Assembly: GCF_900116705.1 (NCBI RefSeq)
Contig: NZ_FPBP01000002.1
Location: forward strand, 315,714 to 379,713
Length of the DNA: 64,000 nt
Direction: 5' to 3'
Source: Halomonas korlensis
GTDB lineage: Bacteria; Pseudomonadota; Gammaproteobacteria; Pseudomonadales; Halomonadaceae
A program made the translations under genes and the position numbers. Numbering within the stretch: the stretch's first letter is position 1; every line of letters starts with the position of its first letter. Below are positions 50,311-58,891 of this stretch, piece after piece. The notes below the pieces were generated by a model. It was not told the origin of the DNA. It searched no databases and saw nothing but the letters and a program-made list of their open reading frames with translations.

Positions 50311-52059
50311 ATGTCCCGACGACCCGCTCCGCAGCAGACCTATCGCCTCCCCCTGCCCGGCCATGCCCTGATAACCGCCTGGCGAGAGGGATACGGCCTT
50401 GCCGAGTTTCGTCGTGACCTGATGGCCGGGCTGACCATCGGTATCGTCGCGGTACCCCTCTCCATGGCCTTGGCCATCGCGACCGGTGTGCCGCCCCAGC
50501 ACGGTCTGTATACCGCCATCATCGCCGGCGCCATCATCGCCCTGACCGGCGGGTCGCGCTTCAATGTCTCCGGGCCCACCGCTGCCTTCGTGGTGATCCT
50601 CTTTCCCATCGTCGCCAGCCACGGCATCGGCGGACTGCTGATCGCCACCCTGATGGCGGGGCTGATTCTGGTCGCCCTGGGACTGGCGCGATTCGGTAGC
50701 CTCATCCAGTTCGTGCCCTACCCGGTGGTGCTGGGTTTCACCGCCGGTATCGCGGTGGTGATCGCCCTGCTGCAAATCCCCGACTTCCTGGGGTTGGCCG
50801 GGGTCGAACTGGGCGACAGCACCCTGCATAACGTGAGTAAAATCGCACTTGCCCTGCCGACCCTGGCCCCGGCCGAACTCGGCATCGGTCTGACGACCCT
50901 GGCCACCTTGATCTTCTGGCCGCGGCTCAAGCTACCCGTGCCGGCACCGCTGGCCGGGCTGGTGGTCGGCACGCTGGTCGCGCTCGCAATCCTGCCGCTG
51001 GGCATCGAGGTCGATACCATCGCCTCGCGTTTTCGCTGGGAATTCCAGGGCCAGAGCGGCGACGGTATTCCGCCCTTCGCGCCCGGCCTGGTCGTGCCCT
51101 GGCACTTGCCGGGACCCGATGGGGTACCGCTGACGGTGAACTTCGCCCTGATTCGCGAGCTACTGGGACCGGCGCTGGCCATTGCCATGCTGGCCGCCAT
51201 TGAATCGCTGCTCTGCGCGGTGGTCGCCGATGGCCTGACGCGCACTCGCCACGACCCCAACGCCGAGTTGGTTGGCCAAGGGCTCGGCAACATCGTCGCG
51301 CCCTTCTTCGGCGGCATCACCGCCACGGCGGCGCTGGCGCGCACGGCCACCAACATCCGCAGCGGTGCCGCAACGCCGATCGCCGCCGTGGTCCATGCGC
51401 TAGTAGTGTTGCTTGCCGTGGTCGCGCTCGCCGGCATCCTGGGGCTGGTGCCCATGGCGGCGCTTGCCGCCCTGCTGTTCGTGATCGCCTGGAACATGAG
51501 CGAGGCTCGCCATTTCGTTCATACGCTGAAAAGCGCACCACTCAGCGACGTGGCCATCCTGGTCATCTGCTTTCTGCTCACGGTGATCTTCGACATGGTT
51601 CTGGCGGTCGCCGTCGGGATCGGTTTGGCGGCGGCGCTGTTCATTCGCCGCATGGCCGAGCTGACCCACACGCGCCGGCTGGACACCCTCAACGGTGACC
51701 TCGCCCACCGGCTGCCACGTGAGGTCGCGCTCTACGCCGTCAATGGCCCGCTGTTCTTCGGGGCAGCCGAGAAGGCGGTCGCGTCGCTACGGGTGGTCGA
51801 CCCCGAGATCAAGGTGGTGCTGCTTGACATGCATGACGTACCAAGCCTCGATGCCACGGCCATCGTCGCCCTGCAGTCGCTGGTCGAGGAGCTGCGCTCG
51901 CAGCAGGTGGGGTTGATCTTCATCGGCATGCCGGCGCGGATGGTGATGAAACTTCGCCGCGCCGGGCTCTATCGCGAGAGCGGCAGGGTCGCCGCTGTGC
52001 GCCATCTCGACCACGCCGCCCGGCTGGCCAGGCACTGGCTGGTGGCACGAGGCCATTGA
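50311..52059 (+). CDS. SulP-family anion/dicarboxylate transporter
   Basis: A 582-residue SulP carrier. The membrane domain (about 35-450) starts DLMAGLTIGIVAVPLSMALA and includes the SGPTAAFVV motif (about 84-92). The C-terminal STAS domain (about 460-575) includes the LDMHDVPSLDATAIVAL anti-sigma-antagonist-like helix. Close relatives include DauA, an aspartate/succinate carrier, and sulfate or bicarbonate carriers, so the substrate is uncertain. Its stop is 3 bp from the convergent yjbQ stop. Confidence 0.9.
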   Translation: MSRRPAPQQTYRLPLPGHALITAWREGYGLAEFRRDLMAGLTIGIVAVPLSMALAIATGVPPQHGLYTAIIAGAIIALTGGSRFNVSGPTAAFVVILFPIVASHGIGGLLIATLMAGLILVALGLARFGSLIQFVPYPVVLGFTAGIAVVIALLQIPDFLGLAGVELGDSTLHNVSKIALALPTLAPAELGIGLTTLATLIFWPRLKLPVPAPLAGLVVGTLVALAILPLGIEVDTIASRFRWEFQGQSGDGIPPFAPGLVVPWHLPGPDGVPLTVNFALIRELLGPALAIAMLAAIESLLCAVVADGLTRTRHDPNAELVGQGLGNIVAPFFGGITATAALARTATNIRSGAATPIAAVVHALVVLLAVVALAGILGLVPMAALAALLFVIAWNMSEARHFVHTLKSAPLSDVAILVICFLLTVIFDMVLAVAVGIGLAAALFIRRMAELTHTRRLDTLNGDLAHRLPREVALYAVNGPLFFGAAEKAVASLRVVDPEIKVVLLDMHDVPSLDATAIVALQSLVEELRSQQVGLIFIGMPARMVMKLRRAGLYRESGRVAAVRHLDHAARLARHWLVARGH

Positions 52060-52062
52060 AGG

Positions 52063-52482
52063 CTATTCGCCGTGCAGGGTGGCCATCAATCGCCGGGTGC
52101 CGCCATGGTCGCGATGCTCGCCGAGCCATAAGCCTTGCCAAGTGCCCAGCGCCAGCCCGCCGTCGCGAACCGCCAGGCTCAGCTGGGTACCGAGCAGGCT
52201 GGCACAGACGTGCGCCGGCATGTCGTCGGGGCCTTCCAGCGTATGGCGAAAGTAGGGCAAATCACCGGGGATGCGCTCACGCAGGAAAGCGTCCAGGTCA
52301 TGGCGCACATTCGGGTCGGCATTCTCGTTGACCGTCAACGAGGCCGAGGTGTGGAGAAGCTGCAGATGCAGCAGGCCCGTGGTCACCTCCCGCAGCCAGG
52401 GCAGGCCATCAACTACGTCCCTGGTGATCAGATGAAAGCCGCGCGAGCGTGGCGCAAGCGCCAGTTCCTGCTGTTGCCACAT
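52063..52482 (-). CDS. yjbQ: YjbQ family protein (secondary thiamine-phosphate synthase fold)
   Basis: A 139-residue UPF0047/YjbQ protein. The family motifs HTSASLTVNENADPNVRHDL (about 45-64) and the C-terminal LGTWQGLWLGEHRDHGG (about 112-128) are intact, with His residues that bind metal. YjbQ can form thiamine phosphate weakly, but its native role is not settled. AGGAG lies 7 bases before ATG 52482. It is convergent with sulP and follows a terminator ending the cupin gene. Confidence 0.92.
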   Translation of the reverse strand: MWQQQELALAPRSRGFHLITRDVVDGLPWLREVTTGLLHLQLLHTSASLTVNENADPNVRHDLDAFLRERIPGDLPYFRHTLEGPDDMPAHVCASLLGTQLSLAVRDGGLALGTWQGLWLGEHRDHGGTRRLMATLHGE

Positions 52483-52544
52483 GACGTCACTCCTGCAAAT
52501 TTTCGGATTAGCGAGAATATTACCTTCAGCCAACGACAAGGAAG

Positions 52545-52578
52545 AAGACGCCGAGCGATCCAGACCGCTCGGCGTCTT
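52545..52578. terminator. Intrinsic terminator downstream of the cupin gene
   Basis: A perfect 13-bp stem (52545-52557 with 52566-52578) is followed by TT on the plus strand and by TTCTTCC on the minus strand. It separates the cupin gene from yjbQ. Confidence 0.75.
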
Positions 52579-52644
52579 TTCGTAGCGCATCCTTGCCTCT
52601 CGGCAGGGGTGGCGTGACCAACGCCATCGTGACCAACGCTATCG

Positions 52645-53124
52645 TCAGTTGCGTGGATCATCGGCGGGATCGATGTACTCGATGCCCCAGGGCCCCTCGC
52701 CATGCAGCTGGAAGACGGTCTCGCCCTCGGCGTAGCCGAACATCGGCTCGCCCGGGGCCATGATCGCATACCCCCCTTCCGACAACGCCTGGGTGGCATC
52801 TTCGTCGTATTCCTCGCCGTGGGCGAAATGCAGGGTGCCGGAAAGTACCGTAACGCGCTCGTAGGCGGGGTGGATATGCGGCTTGATCTCGTAGCCATCC
52901 TCGAGTCTGAGACGCATCGTGAAAGGCGCCTCCTCGCTCAGGTCGCCCTCGATGATGGCCATCTCGGCTCCTTCTCCCATGGAGCCCACCGGTCCCCACG
53001 ACAGGTCGTCCGGGGAGCCGATCAGGTGGCCCTCGCCGTGATAGGGCTCGGCCTGCAAGCCCGTGGCGGCGGTCAACGCCCCGGCCAGCGTGGCAAACGT
53101 CAGAAAGCGTAGCGTGGTATTCAT
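52645..53124 (-). CDS. Exported cupin-domain protein
   Basis: A 159-residue protein with a signal peptide (1-25). The cupin barrel has motif 1 (EIKPHIHPAYERVTVLSGT, about 79-97, giving two His and one Glu metal ligands) and motif 2 (GYAIMAPGEPMFGYAEG region). Such small periplasmic cupins have various or no known substrates. GGAG lies 9 bases before ATG 53124. It is divergent from the ECF sigma gene, so it is a candidate member of that regulon, which is common for cupins beside ECF genes. Confidence 0.85.
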   Translation of the reverse strand: MNTTLRFLTFATLAGALTAATGLQAEPYHGEGHLIGSPDDLSWGPVGSMGEGAEMAIIEGDLSEEAPFTMRLRLEDGYEIKPHIHPAYERVTVLSGTLHFAHGEEYDEDATQALSEGGYAIMAPGEPMFGYAEGETVFQLHGEGPWGIEYIDPADDPRN

Positions 53125-53343
53125 GAGCCGTGTCTCCTCTGTTGTCGTTTCATCACGACACCGAGGTGCCGTGTGCTCCAAGGACGCGGCGCCTGCCAAT
53201 GTTGTTCCCGCCTTGCGGGCCGCCAGACAAGGGAACCCAAATCGGGGTCGGTGCGTCCTTGCGGACAACACTCGACTCGTCAACGCGACTTGCCAGCACG
53301 ACTTGCTAGACATCGGCCATCGACCCAAGCTGAAGAGGGACTC

Positions 53344-54051
53344 ATGCCACTCGCTCACCCAGACGTCCAGGCCCCGATGCCGCGACCCGAAATGGCGTAT
53401 CGGGGCGACTCGGGGGTAGGCATGTCAGATCGCGATATCGAGACTCGCCAGCAATGGTTCGAGCAGCGCCTGGCGCCGTTGCTGGACCGGCTCTACGGTT
53501 GCGCCCTGCGCCTGACCCGCGACCCCGACGACGCCGAGGATATCGTCGCCGAGGCGGTGGGCAAGGCCTGGACGCGCCTCGGCGAGCTTCGCGACCCGCA
53601 GTGTTTCGACGGCTGGCTGCTGCACATTCTCAACAACGTCTTCATCAGCGAATGGCGGCGCCGCCAATGTCGCCCCCAGCGCCCCACGAGTCGGGATGCC
53701 CCGGCACCGGACGAGCTCGACACCAGCACCTTCACCCTCTTCCAGCAGCTGCATCAGCCCTTCCTGCTCTGGTGGGGCAGCCTCGAGGAGCAATTCTTCA
53801 ACTCGCTGCTCCAGGAGGACATCCAGCGGGCGATCGACGCCCTGCCCGACCCCTTCCGGGTTACGATGGTGCTGGTGGAGGTCCAGGGCTATTCCTACGC
53901 CGAAGCCGCCCATCTGCTGGGTATCCCGCTGGGCACCGTGCGTTCGCGGCTGAGCCGGGCACGCGCCCTGCTGCAGAAGACCCTTTGGGAGCAGGCCGGC
54001 GACGCCGGCGTCAGGCCCGACGGCGACGGAACCGGGAGACAGCGGCCATGA
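53344..54051 (+). CDS. ECF sigma factor
   Basis: A 235-residue ECF sigma factor. Region 2 is about 45-105 (LYGCALRLTRDPDDAEDIVAEAV, in part; WLLHILNNVFISEWRR). Region 4 is about 165-220 (DALPDPFRVTMVLVEVQGY, LGIPLGTVRSRLSRAR). AGAGGGACTC precedes ATG 53344, but an ATG at 53422 (MSDRDIE) after GGGGGTAGG is an equally fair start and would remove a 26-residue lead. It overlaps the anti-sigma gene by ATGA. The neighbours suggest a stress role related to oxidants or metalloids (inference). Confidence 0.88.
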   Translation: MPLAHPDVQAPMPRPEMAYRGDSGVGMSDRDIETRQQWFEQRLAPLLDRLYGCALRLTRDPDDAEDIVAEAVGKAWTRLGELRDPQCFDGWLLHILNNVFISEWRRRQCRPQRPTSRDAPAPDELDTSTFTLFQQLHQPFLLWWGSLEEQFFNSLLQEDIQRAIDALPDPFRVTMVLVEVQGYSYAEAAHLLGIPLGTVRSRLSRARALLQKTLWEQAGDAGVRPDGDGTGRQRP

Positions 54052-54311
54052 GCGCACGCCCGCTTGACTGCGAAGAGGTCATCGAGCAGCTCTTCGAGTA
54101 TCTCGACCGCGAGCTCGATGAACGCCGTGCCGCCGACATCGAGCATCACCTGGCACGATGCCGCGACTGTTTCTCCCGCGCCCAGTTCGAAACGCGGCTA
54201 CGCTCCCGGGTCGCGGCCGCAGGCACGGTAAAGGCCCCGCCCCGTCTGCACCTACGTATCCGGCAACTGCTCGACCGCTTCGACGACGGCGCGGCGAATA
54301 CCCACCACTAA
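54048..54311 (+). CDS. Zinc-finger anti-sigma factor
   Basis: An 87-residue soluble protein. An HxxxCxxC-type zinc motif (HHLARCRDC, about 33-41) is preceded by DCEEVIEQLFEYLDRELDE, the standard sigma-binding helix of the mycothiol-type anti-sigma family (RsrA-like). Loss of zinc on oxidation would free the ECF factor. Start overlaps the sigma stop by ATGA, and the methyltransferase gene begins 20 bp after its stop. Confidence 0.88.
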   Translation: MSARPLDCEEVIEQLFEYLDRELDERRAADIEHHLARCRDCFSRAQFETRLRSRVAAAGTVKAPPRLHLRIRQLLDRFDDGAANTHH

Positions 54312-54331
54312 AGGTCAGGGAGGCGGTGTGC

Positions 54332-55549
54332 ATGGTCGCCATACTCGGTTACTCACCAAAGCAGATCACCCAGGCCGTTCAAGGCATGTACCGCGCGGTG
54401 GCCGACTCGCCCGACGCCGGCTTTCACTTCCCGGTCGGCGTTGAGGTCTGTCGACGCCTCGGCTATCCCCACGAGCGGATCGCTGAGTTGCCGGCGGCGC
54501 TGCTGGCATCCTTCGCCGGTGTCGGCTACCCCTTTCGTGCCGACGCCATTCGCGCCGGCGACCGAGTGCTCGATATCGGCGCCGGCGCGGGCGTCGACTC
54601 GCTGATTGCCAGCCAGCGCGTCGGCGCGAAGGGACGCGTCATCGCGCTTGACCTGACCGATGCCATGACGCGCAAGTTATACCGCAACGCCCGCCAGGTC
54701 GGCGCCGACAATCTCAGTGTCATTCAGGCCTCGGCCGAGCGGCTGCCCCTGGCCGATGCGAGTATCGACAGCATCACCAGCAACGGCGCCCTCAACCTAG
54801 TGCCGGACAAGCGACGCGCGGTGAACGAGATGTTTCGCGTCCTGACGCCGGGAGGCCGCCTGCAGCTCGCCGATGTGGTAATCCACCGGCCGGTCTCGGT
54901 GGACTGCCACGACGACCCGCGCCTCTGGGTCGAGTGTGTGGTGGGCGCCACCATAAAGGAGAACCTGCTGGCGCTGTTCGCCGATGCAGGTTTTCGCAAC
55001 ATCGAAGTGGTGGGTCAGCACGATTACTTCGCCCTGAGCCCCAGCGCCCAGACCCGCGAGGTCGCCGCCAGCTTCGGCGCCCACGCCATCGAGGTCGCCA
55101 TGCGGCGCGGCGACAAGGCGCCCTCAACGGCACGCCAGTGGCTGCACCGGCTCGACCCGCGACGCTGGCTGCTTACGTGGCGACGCCGCGGGCTGCTGGG
55201 TCTCGTGACGCTCGTCCTGGCATTGCTGAGCTGCTATGGCACCCTGGCGCTGGTCGGCCTGCTGCCGCTGCTGGGCCTAGGGCTTGCGCTGAACGAAGGC
55301 GTTTGGGCCATGACCATTGGCGCCTTGGTGATTATGACCTTGGCTATTCTAGCTGCCGGCGTGCGTCGCCATCGGCATGTCGGCCCGACGCTGCTGGCCG
55401 CACTGGGCAGCGCCGCCATCCTCTACGCGCTCTTCGTCGATTATCGGCTAGGGTGGGAACTCGGTGGCTTTATCGCGCTCACCGCCGCCGTGCTCTGGGA
55501 TCTGCGACGACGGCGACGCCGGGAAGCCGACCTGCTCGGGCTGGACTAG
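54332..55549 (+). CDS. ArsM-like methyltransferase fused to a small membrane domain
   Basis: A 405-residue protein. Residues 30-260 are a SAM methyltransferase with the cofactor loop LDIGAGAGVDSLIAS (80-94) and SNGALNLVPDK (150-160). The ArsM-like ECVVGA site has Cys202, and Cys192 precedes it. Residues about 285-395 hold three or four predicted membrane helices with Cys301, somewhat MerC-like. The likely substrate is a thiophilic metalloid such as arsenite, but this is not shown. GGAGG lies 8 bases before ATG 54332. It is in an operon with the ECF sigma pair. The stop overlaps the convergent Hen1-like gene by four bases. Confidence 0.8.
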   Translation: MVAILGYSPKQITQAVQGMYRAVADSPDAGFHFPVGVEVCRRLGYPHERIAELPAALLASFAGVGYPFRADAIRAGDRVLDIGAGAGVDSLIASQRVGAKGRVIALDLTDAMTRKLYRNARQVGADNLSVIQASAERLPLADASIDSITSNGALNLVPDKRRAVNEMFRVLTPGGRLQLADVVIHRPVSVDCHDDPRLWVECVVGATIKENLLALFADAGFRNIEVVGQHDYFALSPSAQTREVAASFGAHAIEVAMRRGDKAPSTARQWLHRLDPRRWLLTWRRRGLLGLVTLVLALLSCYGTLALVGLLPLLGLGLALNEGVWAMTIGALVIMTLAILAAGVRRHRHVGPTLLAALGSAAILYALFVDYRLGWELGGFIALTAAVLWDLRRRRRREADLLGLD

Positions 55550-56178
55550 GCGCCTGCCGGACTCGGCTCTTCCGCCAGCGCGAACGTCGCCACCTGGGTG
55601 GGCTGGCCGAGGTGGGAGTGCATCTCGCCGACACCTGATAAACGCACCCGGTAGCCGTTGCGGCGCGCCACGCCCTGGGCCCAGTCGCGAAAGCGCGCGC
55701 GGTCCCATTCGAACTTGTGGTCGGGGTCGCGCAACTCGCCGGGCCCCATGTCGTAGAGGGGGTTGTACTCGCGATTGGGGGTCGTCATGACCAGCAGCGC
55801 AGGGCGCAAACCGGCGAAGATCGCGCGCTCGACCTTCGACAGCCCCTCGGGCGGCACATGCTCGATGGTCTCGACCATGGCGGCCGCCTCGAAGCCGACC
55901 AGCGAGGGGTGGGGGTCGGCATAGGAGCCGCAGATCAACTCCAGGCGCCCCGCCGTCACGGCGGGCAGGTCCTCCAGGCGCAGCTTGGCCTGGGCCAGCA
56001 GCTCCCCGGAGAGTTCGAGCCCGACCACCCGCTCGAAGTGGGGGTCGCGCAGCAGATACTGGAGCAGGCCGCCGGAGCCGCAGCCAAGGTCGAGCACGCG
56101 GCTGGCGCCGCCGGCCTTGATCAGCTGCACCACGCGCGTAAGGCGCTGCTGGTGAAGGTCGGGAGCCTCTAGATGCAT
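55546..56178 (-). CDS. Stand-alone Hen1-like RNA 3'-end methyltransferase
   Basis: A 210-residue SAM methyltransferase. The cofactor loop is VLDLGCGSGGLLQYLL (28-43). The metal-binding pattern of Hen1 is complete: Glu103, Glu106 and His107 (MVETIEH) and His154 (DPDHKFEW), plus the TTPNREYN signature (132-139). Bacterial Hen1 normally carries an extra N-terminal ligase-like region and works with Pnkp in RNA repair. Here only the methyltransferase domain exists and no pnkp gene is in the window. It would 2'-O-methylate an RNA 3' end. Confidence 0.78.
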   Translation of the reverse strand: MHLEAPDLHQQRLTRVVQLIKAGGASRVLDLGCGSGGLLQYLLRDPHFERVVGLELSGELLAQAKLRLEDLPAVTAGRLELICGSYADPHPSLVGFEAAAMVETIEHVPPEGLSKVERAIFAGLRPALLVMTTPNREYNPLYDMGPGELRDPDHKFEWDRARFRDWAQGVARRNGYRVRLSGVGEMHSHLGQPTQVATFALAEEPSPAGA

Positions 56179-56238
56179 ACGAGCAGCGCTCTACCTAGTG
56201 CCGCAGTCGTGTCGAAACCGCGTATCGAGCGCAACGGT

Positions 56239-56862
56239 TCAGGGTTGGTCCAACACGACCAGGTGATTGGGCAGCTCGTTGCGCTCGTGCGTCGCCGGCA
56301 CATGCTGCTTGAGGTGCTCGCCGCAGGACTCGATGCAATGCAGAAACCCTTGCAGCGTCTGCCCCGCCTTCACCTCGCGGGTGAAGTTCGCCACGATCGA
56401 CTCCCAGGTGTCATCGGCCAGGCGGCGGGAGATGCCGCGGTCGACGAGAATCTCCACGTAGCGCTCGGCCTCGGAGACGAAGATCAGCATCCCCGTGCCG
56501 CCGTCGGTATGGTGCAGGTTCTGCTCCAGGAACTGCCGCCGGGCGAGGTTGGAGGCCCGCCAATGGCGCACCGAGCGTGGAATCAGCCGGGTGGTGATGC
56601 GCGGCAGGCGGAACACCAGTCCCAGTACGATGAAGGTGGCCCACTGCGCCAGGGTCAGTTCGTAGGCATTCAGCCAGCCGGGGAAATAATTCACCGCACC
56701 GGGCACCACCAGGGCCAGCAGGCCGGCCCAGAGCAGGGGAATGTAGGCGTAATTGTCCGCCTGGGGGGCAAGCACGGTGACCAGCTCGGCATCGGTTTCC
56801 CGCTCGACCCGATGGATCGCCTCCGATACCTGCCGTTGCTCGCTGTCGCTCAATAATGCCAT
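56239..56862 (-). CDS. TPM-domain membrane protein
   Basis: A 207-residue protein. The TPM fold (about 10-60 and 105-180) is interrupted by two membrane helices (about 38-56 and 70-88). Family hallmarks are LSDSEQRQVSEAIHRVERET at the start and TGMLIFVSEAERYVEILVDRGI later. TPM domains can act as acid phosphatases or binding modules. It lies last in a lemA-TPM-TPM operon, a common grouping of unknown function. Confidence 0.86.
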   Translation of the reverse strand: MALLSDSEQRQVSEAIHRVERETDAELVTVLAPQADNYAYIPLLWAGLLALVVPGAVNYFPGWLNAYELTLAQWATFIVLGLVFRLPRITTRLIPRSVRHWRASNLARRQFLEQNLHHTDGGTGMLIFVSEAERYVEILVDRGISRRLADDTWESIVANFTREVKAGQTLQGFLHCIESCGEHLKQHVPATHERNELPNHLVVLDQP

Positions 56863-56930
56863 GGGGTTCGTGTGCTCCGAAGCCTGATTGTCGTACCCGC
56901 GGTGCGTTCACCGCCGGGAAGGACGAGGGG

Positions 56931-57677
56931 TTACCAGCCGCCCGACGCGCCGCCGCCGCCGAAGCCGCCGCCGCCACCGCCGAAACCACCGCCGCCGCCG
57001 AAGCCGCCGCCCGAACCGCCGCGGCCGAGGCCGGCCCCCAGCAGCGCACCGGCCAGCAGACCACCGCGACCGCCCCTGCCGCCGCGCACCAGGGTCATGA
57101 CGATGATGAACAGCACGAAGAAGATGATCGATGCCGGCCCCTGCGGCTTGTCCTGCTGAGCCGTCGTGGTCGGCGTGGTCTCGGCCAGCGGGTCGCCACC
57201 CAGTACCTGGATCATCGCCTCCACGCCCTGGCTGATCCCCTGGGCATAGTTGCCTTCGCGGAAGGCCGGCGTGATGACCTGGTTGATGATCGCCGAGGAC
57301 TGGGCATCGGTCAGGCGACCCTCGAGCCCGTAGCCGACCTCGATTCGCACTTCGCGCTCGTTCGGCGCGACGATCAGCAGTGCCCCGTTATCTTCACCTT
57401 CCTGGCCGATCCCCCAGTGGCGGCCCAGCTGATAGCCGTACTCCTCGATGGCGTTACCCTGCAGGTCCGGCACCGTCACCACGACGACCTGCTCGGTGGT
57501 GGCTTCTTCGTGAGCCTCGAGCATCCCGCTCAGACGCGTCTCGACGGATGCCTCGAGCAACTCGGCCTGATCCACCACGCGCCCCGTCAGTTCGGGAAAT
57601 TCGGGCGCCTGGGCCTGAACGTTGAACGCGGCTAACAGCAGCAGCGCCAGCAGCGAAAGGCGTAAATGGCTGATCAT
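56931..57677 (-). CDS. YgcG-type TPM protein with Gly-rich tail
   Basis: A 248-residue exported protein. The signal peptide (1-22) is followed by a TPM domain (about 28-150) and, after a helix (178-196), a tail made almost wholly of Gly with Ser, Phe and Ala. Overall it matches the YgcG group. The ATG at 57677 overlaps the lemA stop by ATGA, and GGAG is 5 bases upstream. The Gly-rich coding DNA gives long CCG-rich runs on the plus strand. Confidence 0.9.
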   Translation of the reverse strand: MISHLRLSLLALLLLAAFNVQAQAPEFPELTGRVVDQAELLEASVETRLSGMLEAHEEATTEQVVVVTVPDLQGNAIEEYGYQLGRHWGIGQEGEDNGALLIVAPNEREVRIEVGYGLEGRLTDAQSSAIINQVITPAFREGNYAQGISQGVEAMIQVLGGDPLAETTPTTTAQQDKPQGPASIIFFVLFIIVMTLVRGGRGGRGGLLAGALLGAGLGRGGSGGGFGGGGGFGGGGGGFGGGGASGGW

Positions 57678-58294
57678 TCGAACTCCACCTGCGGGGCCTG
57701 GTCAGCGTTCTCGGTGGTGGCCTCGAAGTTCTCGCGCACCGGCATGTCGCTGTAGAGAATGCTGTGCCACAACCGTCCGGGGAAGGTGCGAATCTCGGTG
57801 TTGTAGCGCTCGACCGCGGTAATGAAATCGCGTCGCGCCACGGCGATCCGGTTCTCGGTGCCTTCCAGCTGCGACTGCAGGGTCAGGAAATTCTGGTTCG
57901 ACTTCAGGTCGGGATAGCGCTCAGACACCGCCATCAGGCGGCTCAGCGCCCCCGTCAGCTGCTGCTGGGCCTGCTCGAACTGCTGCATCTTCTCCGGGTC
58001 GTCCAGCGACTCGGCATCGATCTGGATGGAGGTGGCCCTGGCTCGCGCTTCCACGACCTCGGTCAGCGTTTCCTGTTCCTGCCGGGCGAAGCCCTTGACC
58101 GTTTCCACCAGATTGGGGACCAGATCGGCGCGCCGCTGGTACTGGTTTTCCACCTGCGACCACGCGGCCTTCACCTGCTCGTCATAGGTGGGAATGTTAT
58201 TGACGCCACAGCCGGTCAACAGCGTGACCACGAACAGCGCGAAAGCCAACCGCCAGACGTGACGGTCGGAAAACAAGGTCGGTCTCGTCAGCAT
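57674..58294 (-). CDS. lemA: LemA family lipoprotein
   Basis: A protein of about 206 residues. A lipobox (LLTGC) near residue 28 marks a lipoprotein. The coiled-coil LemA domain follows, with YDEQVKAAWSQVENQYQRRA and a NFLTLQSQLEGTENRIAVAR segment. Its function is unclear; it often accompanies TPM/YgcG proteins. I chose the ATG at 58294 because AGGA is 11 bases before it; an ATG at 58306 would add four residues with no ribosome spacing. Confidence 0.9.
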   Translation of the reverse strand: MLTRPTLFSDRHVWRLAFALFVVTLLTGCGVNNIPTYDEQVKAAWSQVENQYQRRADLVPNLVETVKGFARQEQETLTEVVEARARATSIQIDAESLDDPEKMQQFEQAQQQLTGALSRLMAVSERYPDLKSNQNFLTLQSQLEGTENRIAVARRDFITAVERYNTEIRTFPGRLWHSILYSDMPVRENFEATTENADQAPQVEFE

Positions 58295-58523
58295 GGGGGA
58301 ACTCATTCCTGTCGTTACGCGTTCGATGAAAGGTCTCGAGGCCGCTGTCGATCAGCCAGCCCGAGGATGGACCAAGGTACAGGCCCCGCTCTCCCAAGGG
58401 AAGCGATGCCCGGGCTCAGCGGCGTGACAGCAGGTCGCTGTAGCTTCTTTCTCACAAGCACCAGAGGACCGACGATCGACCGGACCTCTGACGCTCATGC
58501 CTGGGGCGATCACGCGTAGACGC

Positions 58524-58703
58524 TCAGCCGCCCCCGATGCCTTCGATCACGTAACCGGTGCCGCCGCACTCAGGGCATGCCTCGCCTTCCACGCGGCCAC
58601 TGCCCTTGCAGTTACGGCAGATATCCTCACCGGTGCCCGGCGTGCCGGGTGGCGCATCGTCTCCGGGCTGTTCCGGCCGGGTATCGTCGTTGTCAGGGGT
58701 CAT
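58524..58703 (-). CDS. Mini DnaJ-type zinc-finger protein
   Basis: A 59-residue protein with two CxxCxGxG half-sites (CRNCKGSG and CPECGGTG), enough for one zinc ion, after an acidic Pro-rich head. It resembles the zinc-finger part of DnaJ, and small free-standing versions of this kind are annotated as tiny chaperone-like or regulatory proteins. GGAGG is 5 bases before ATG 58703. It has no clear partner: lemA lies upstream in the reverse order and glgB downstream on the same strand. Confidence 0.75.
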   Translation of the reverse strand: MTPDNDDTRPEQPGDDAPPGTPGTGEDICRNCKGSGRVEGEACPECGGTGYVIEGIGGG

Positions 58704-58891
58704 GTTCACCTCCTATGTGAGTCGATGGCCCGCCTGGAATTGTCAGGCGGCCCTTGCATCATCCTTGCCCATTAAAATTAAGCAGCCCCGGGGGAATCTG
58801 GCAAGCCGGGAATGACCTGGCTTTAGGAAAGGCCTCGATCCAGGCGCTTGTCCCAGGCGCCTGGTTCAGGCCCTGTCCCAGTCAGGCGAGC

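Noticed and set aside
56931..57110. CCG-rich runs that look like a DNA repeat array
   Set aside because: They are the complement of Gly codons in the YgcG-type tail and show no regular period or conserved unit.
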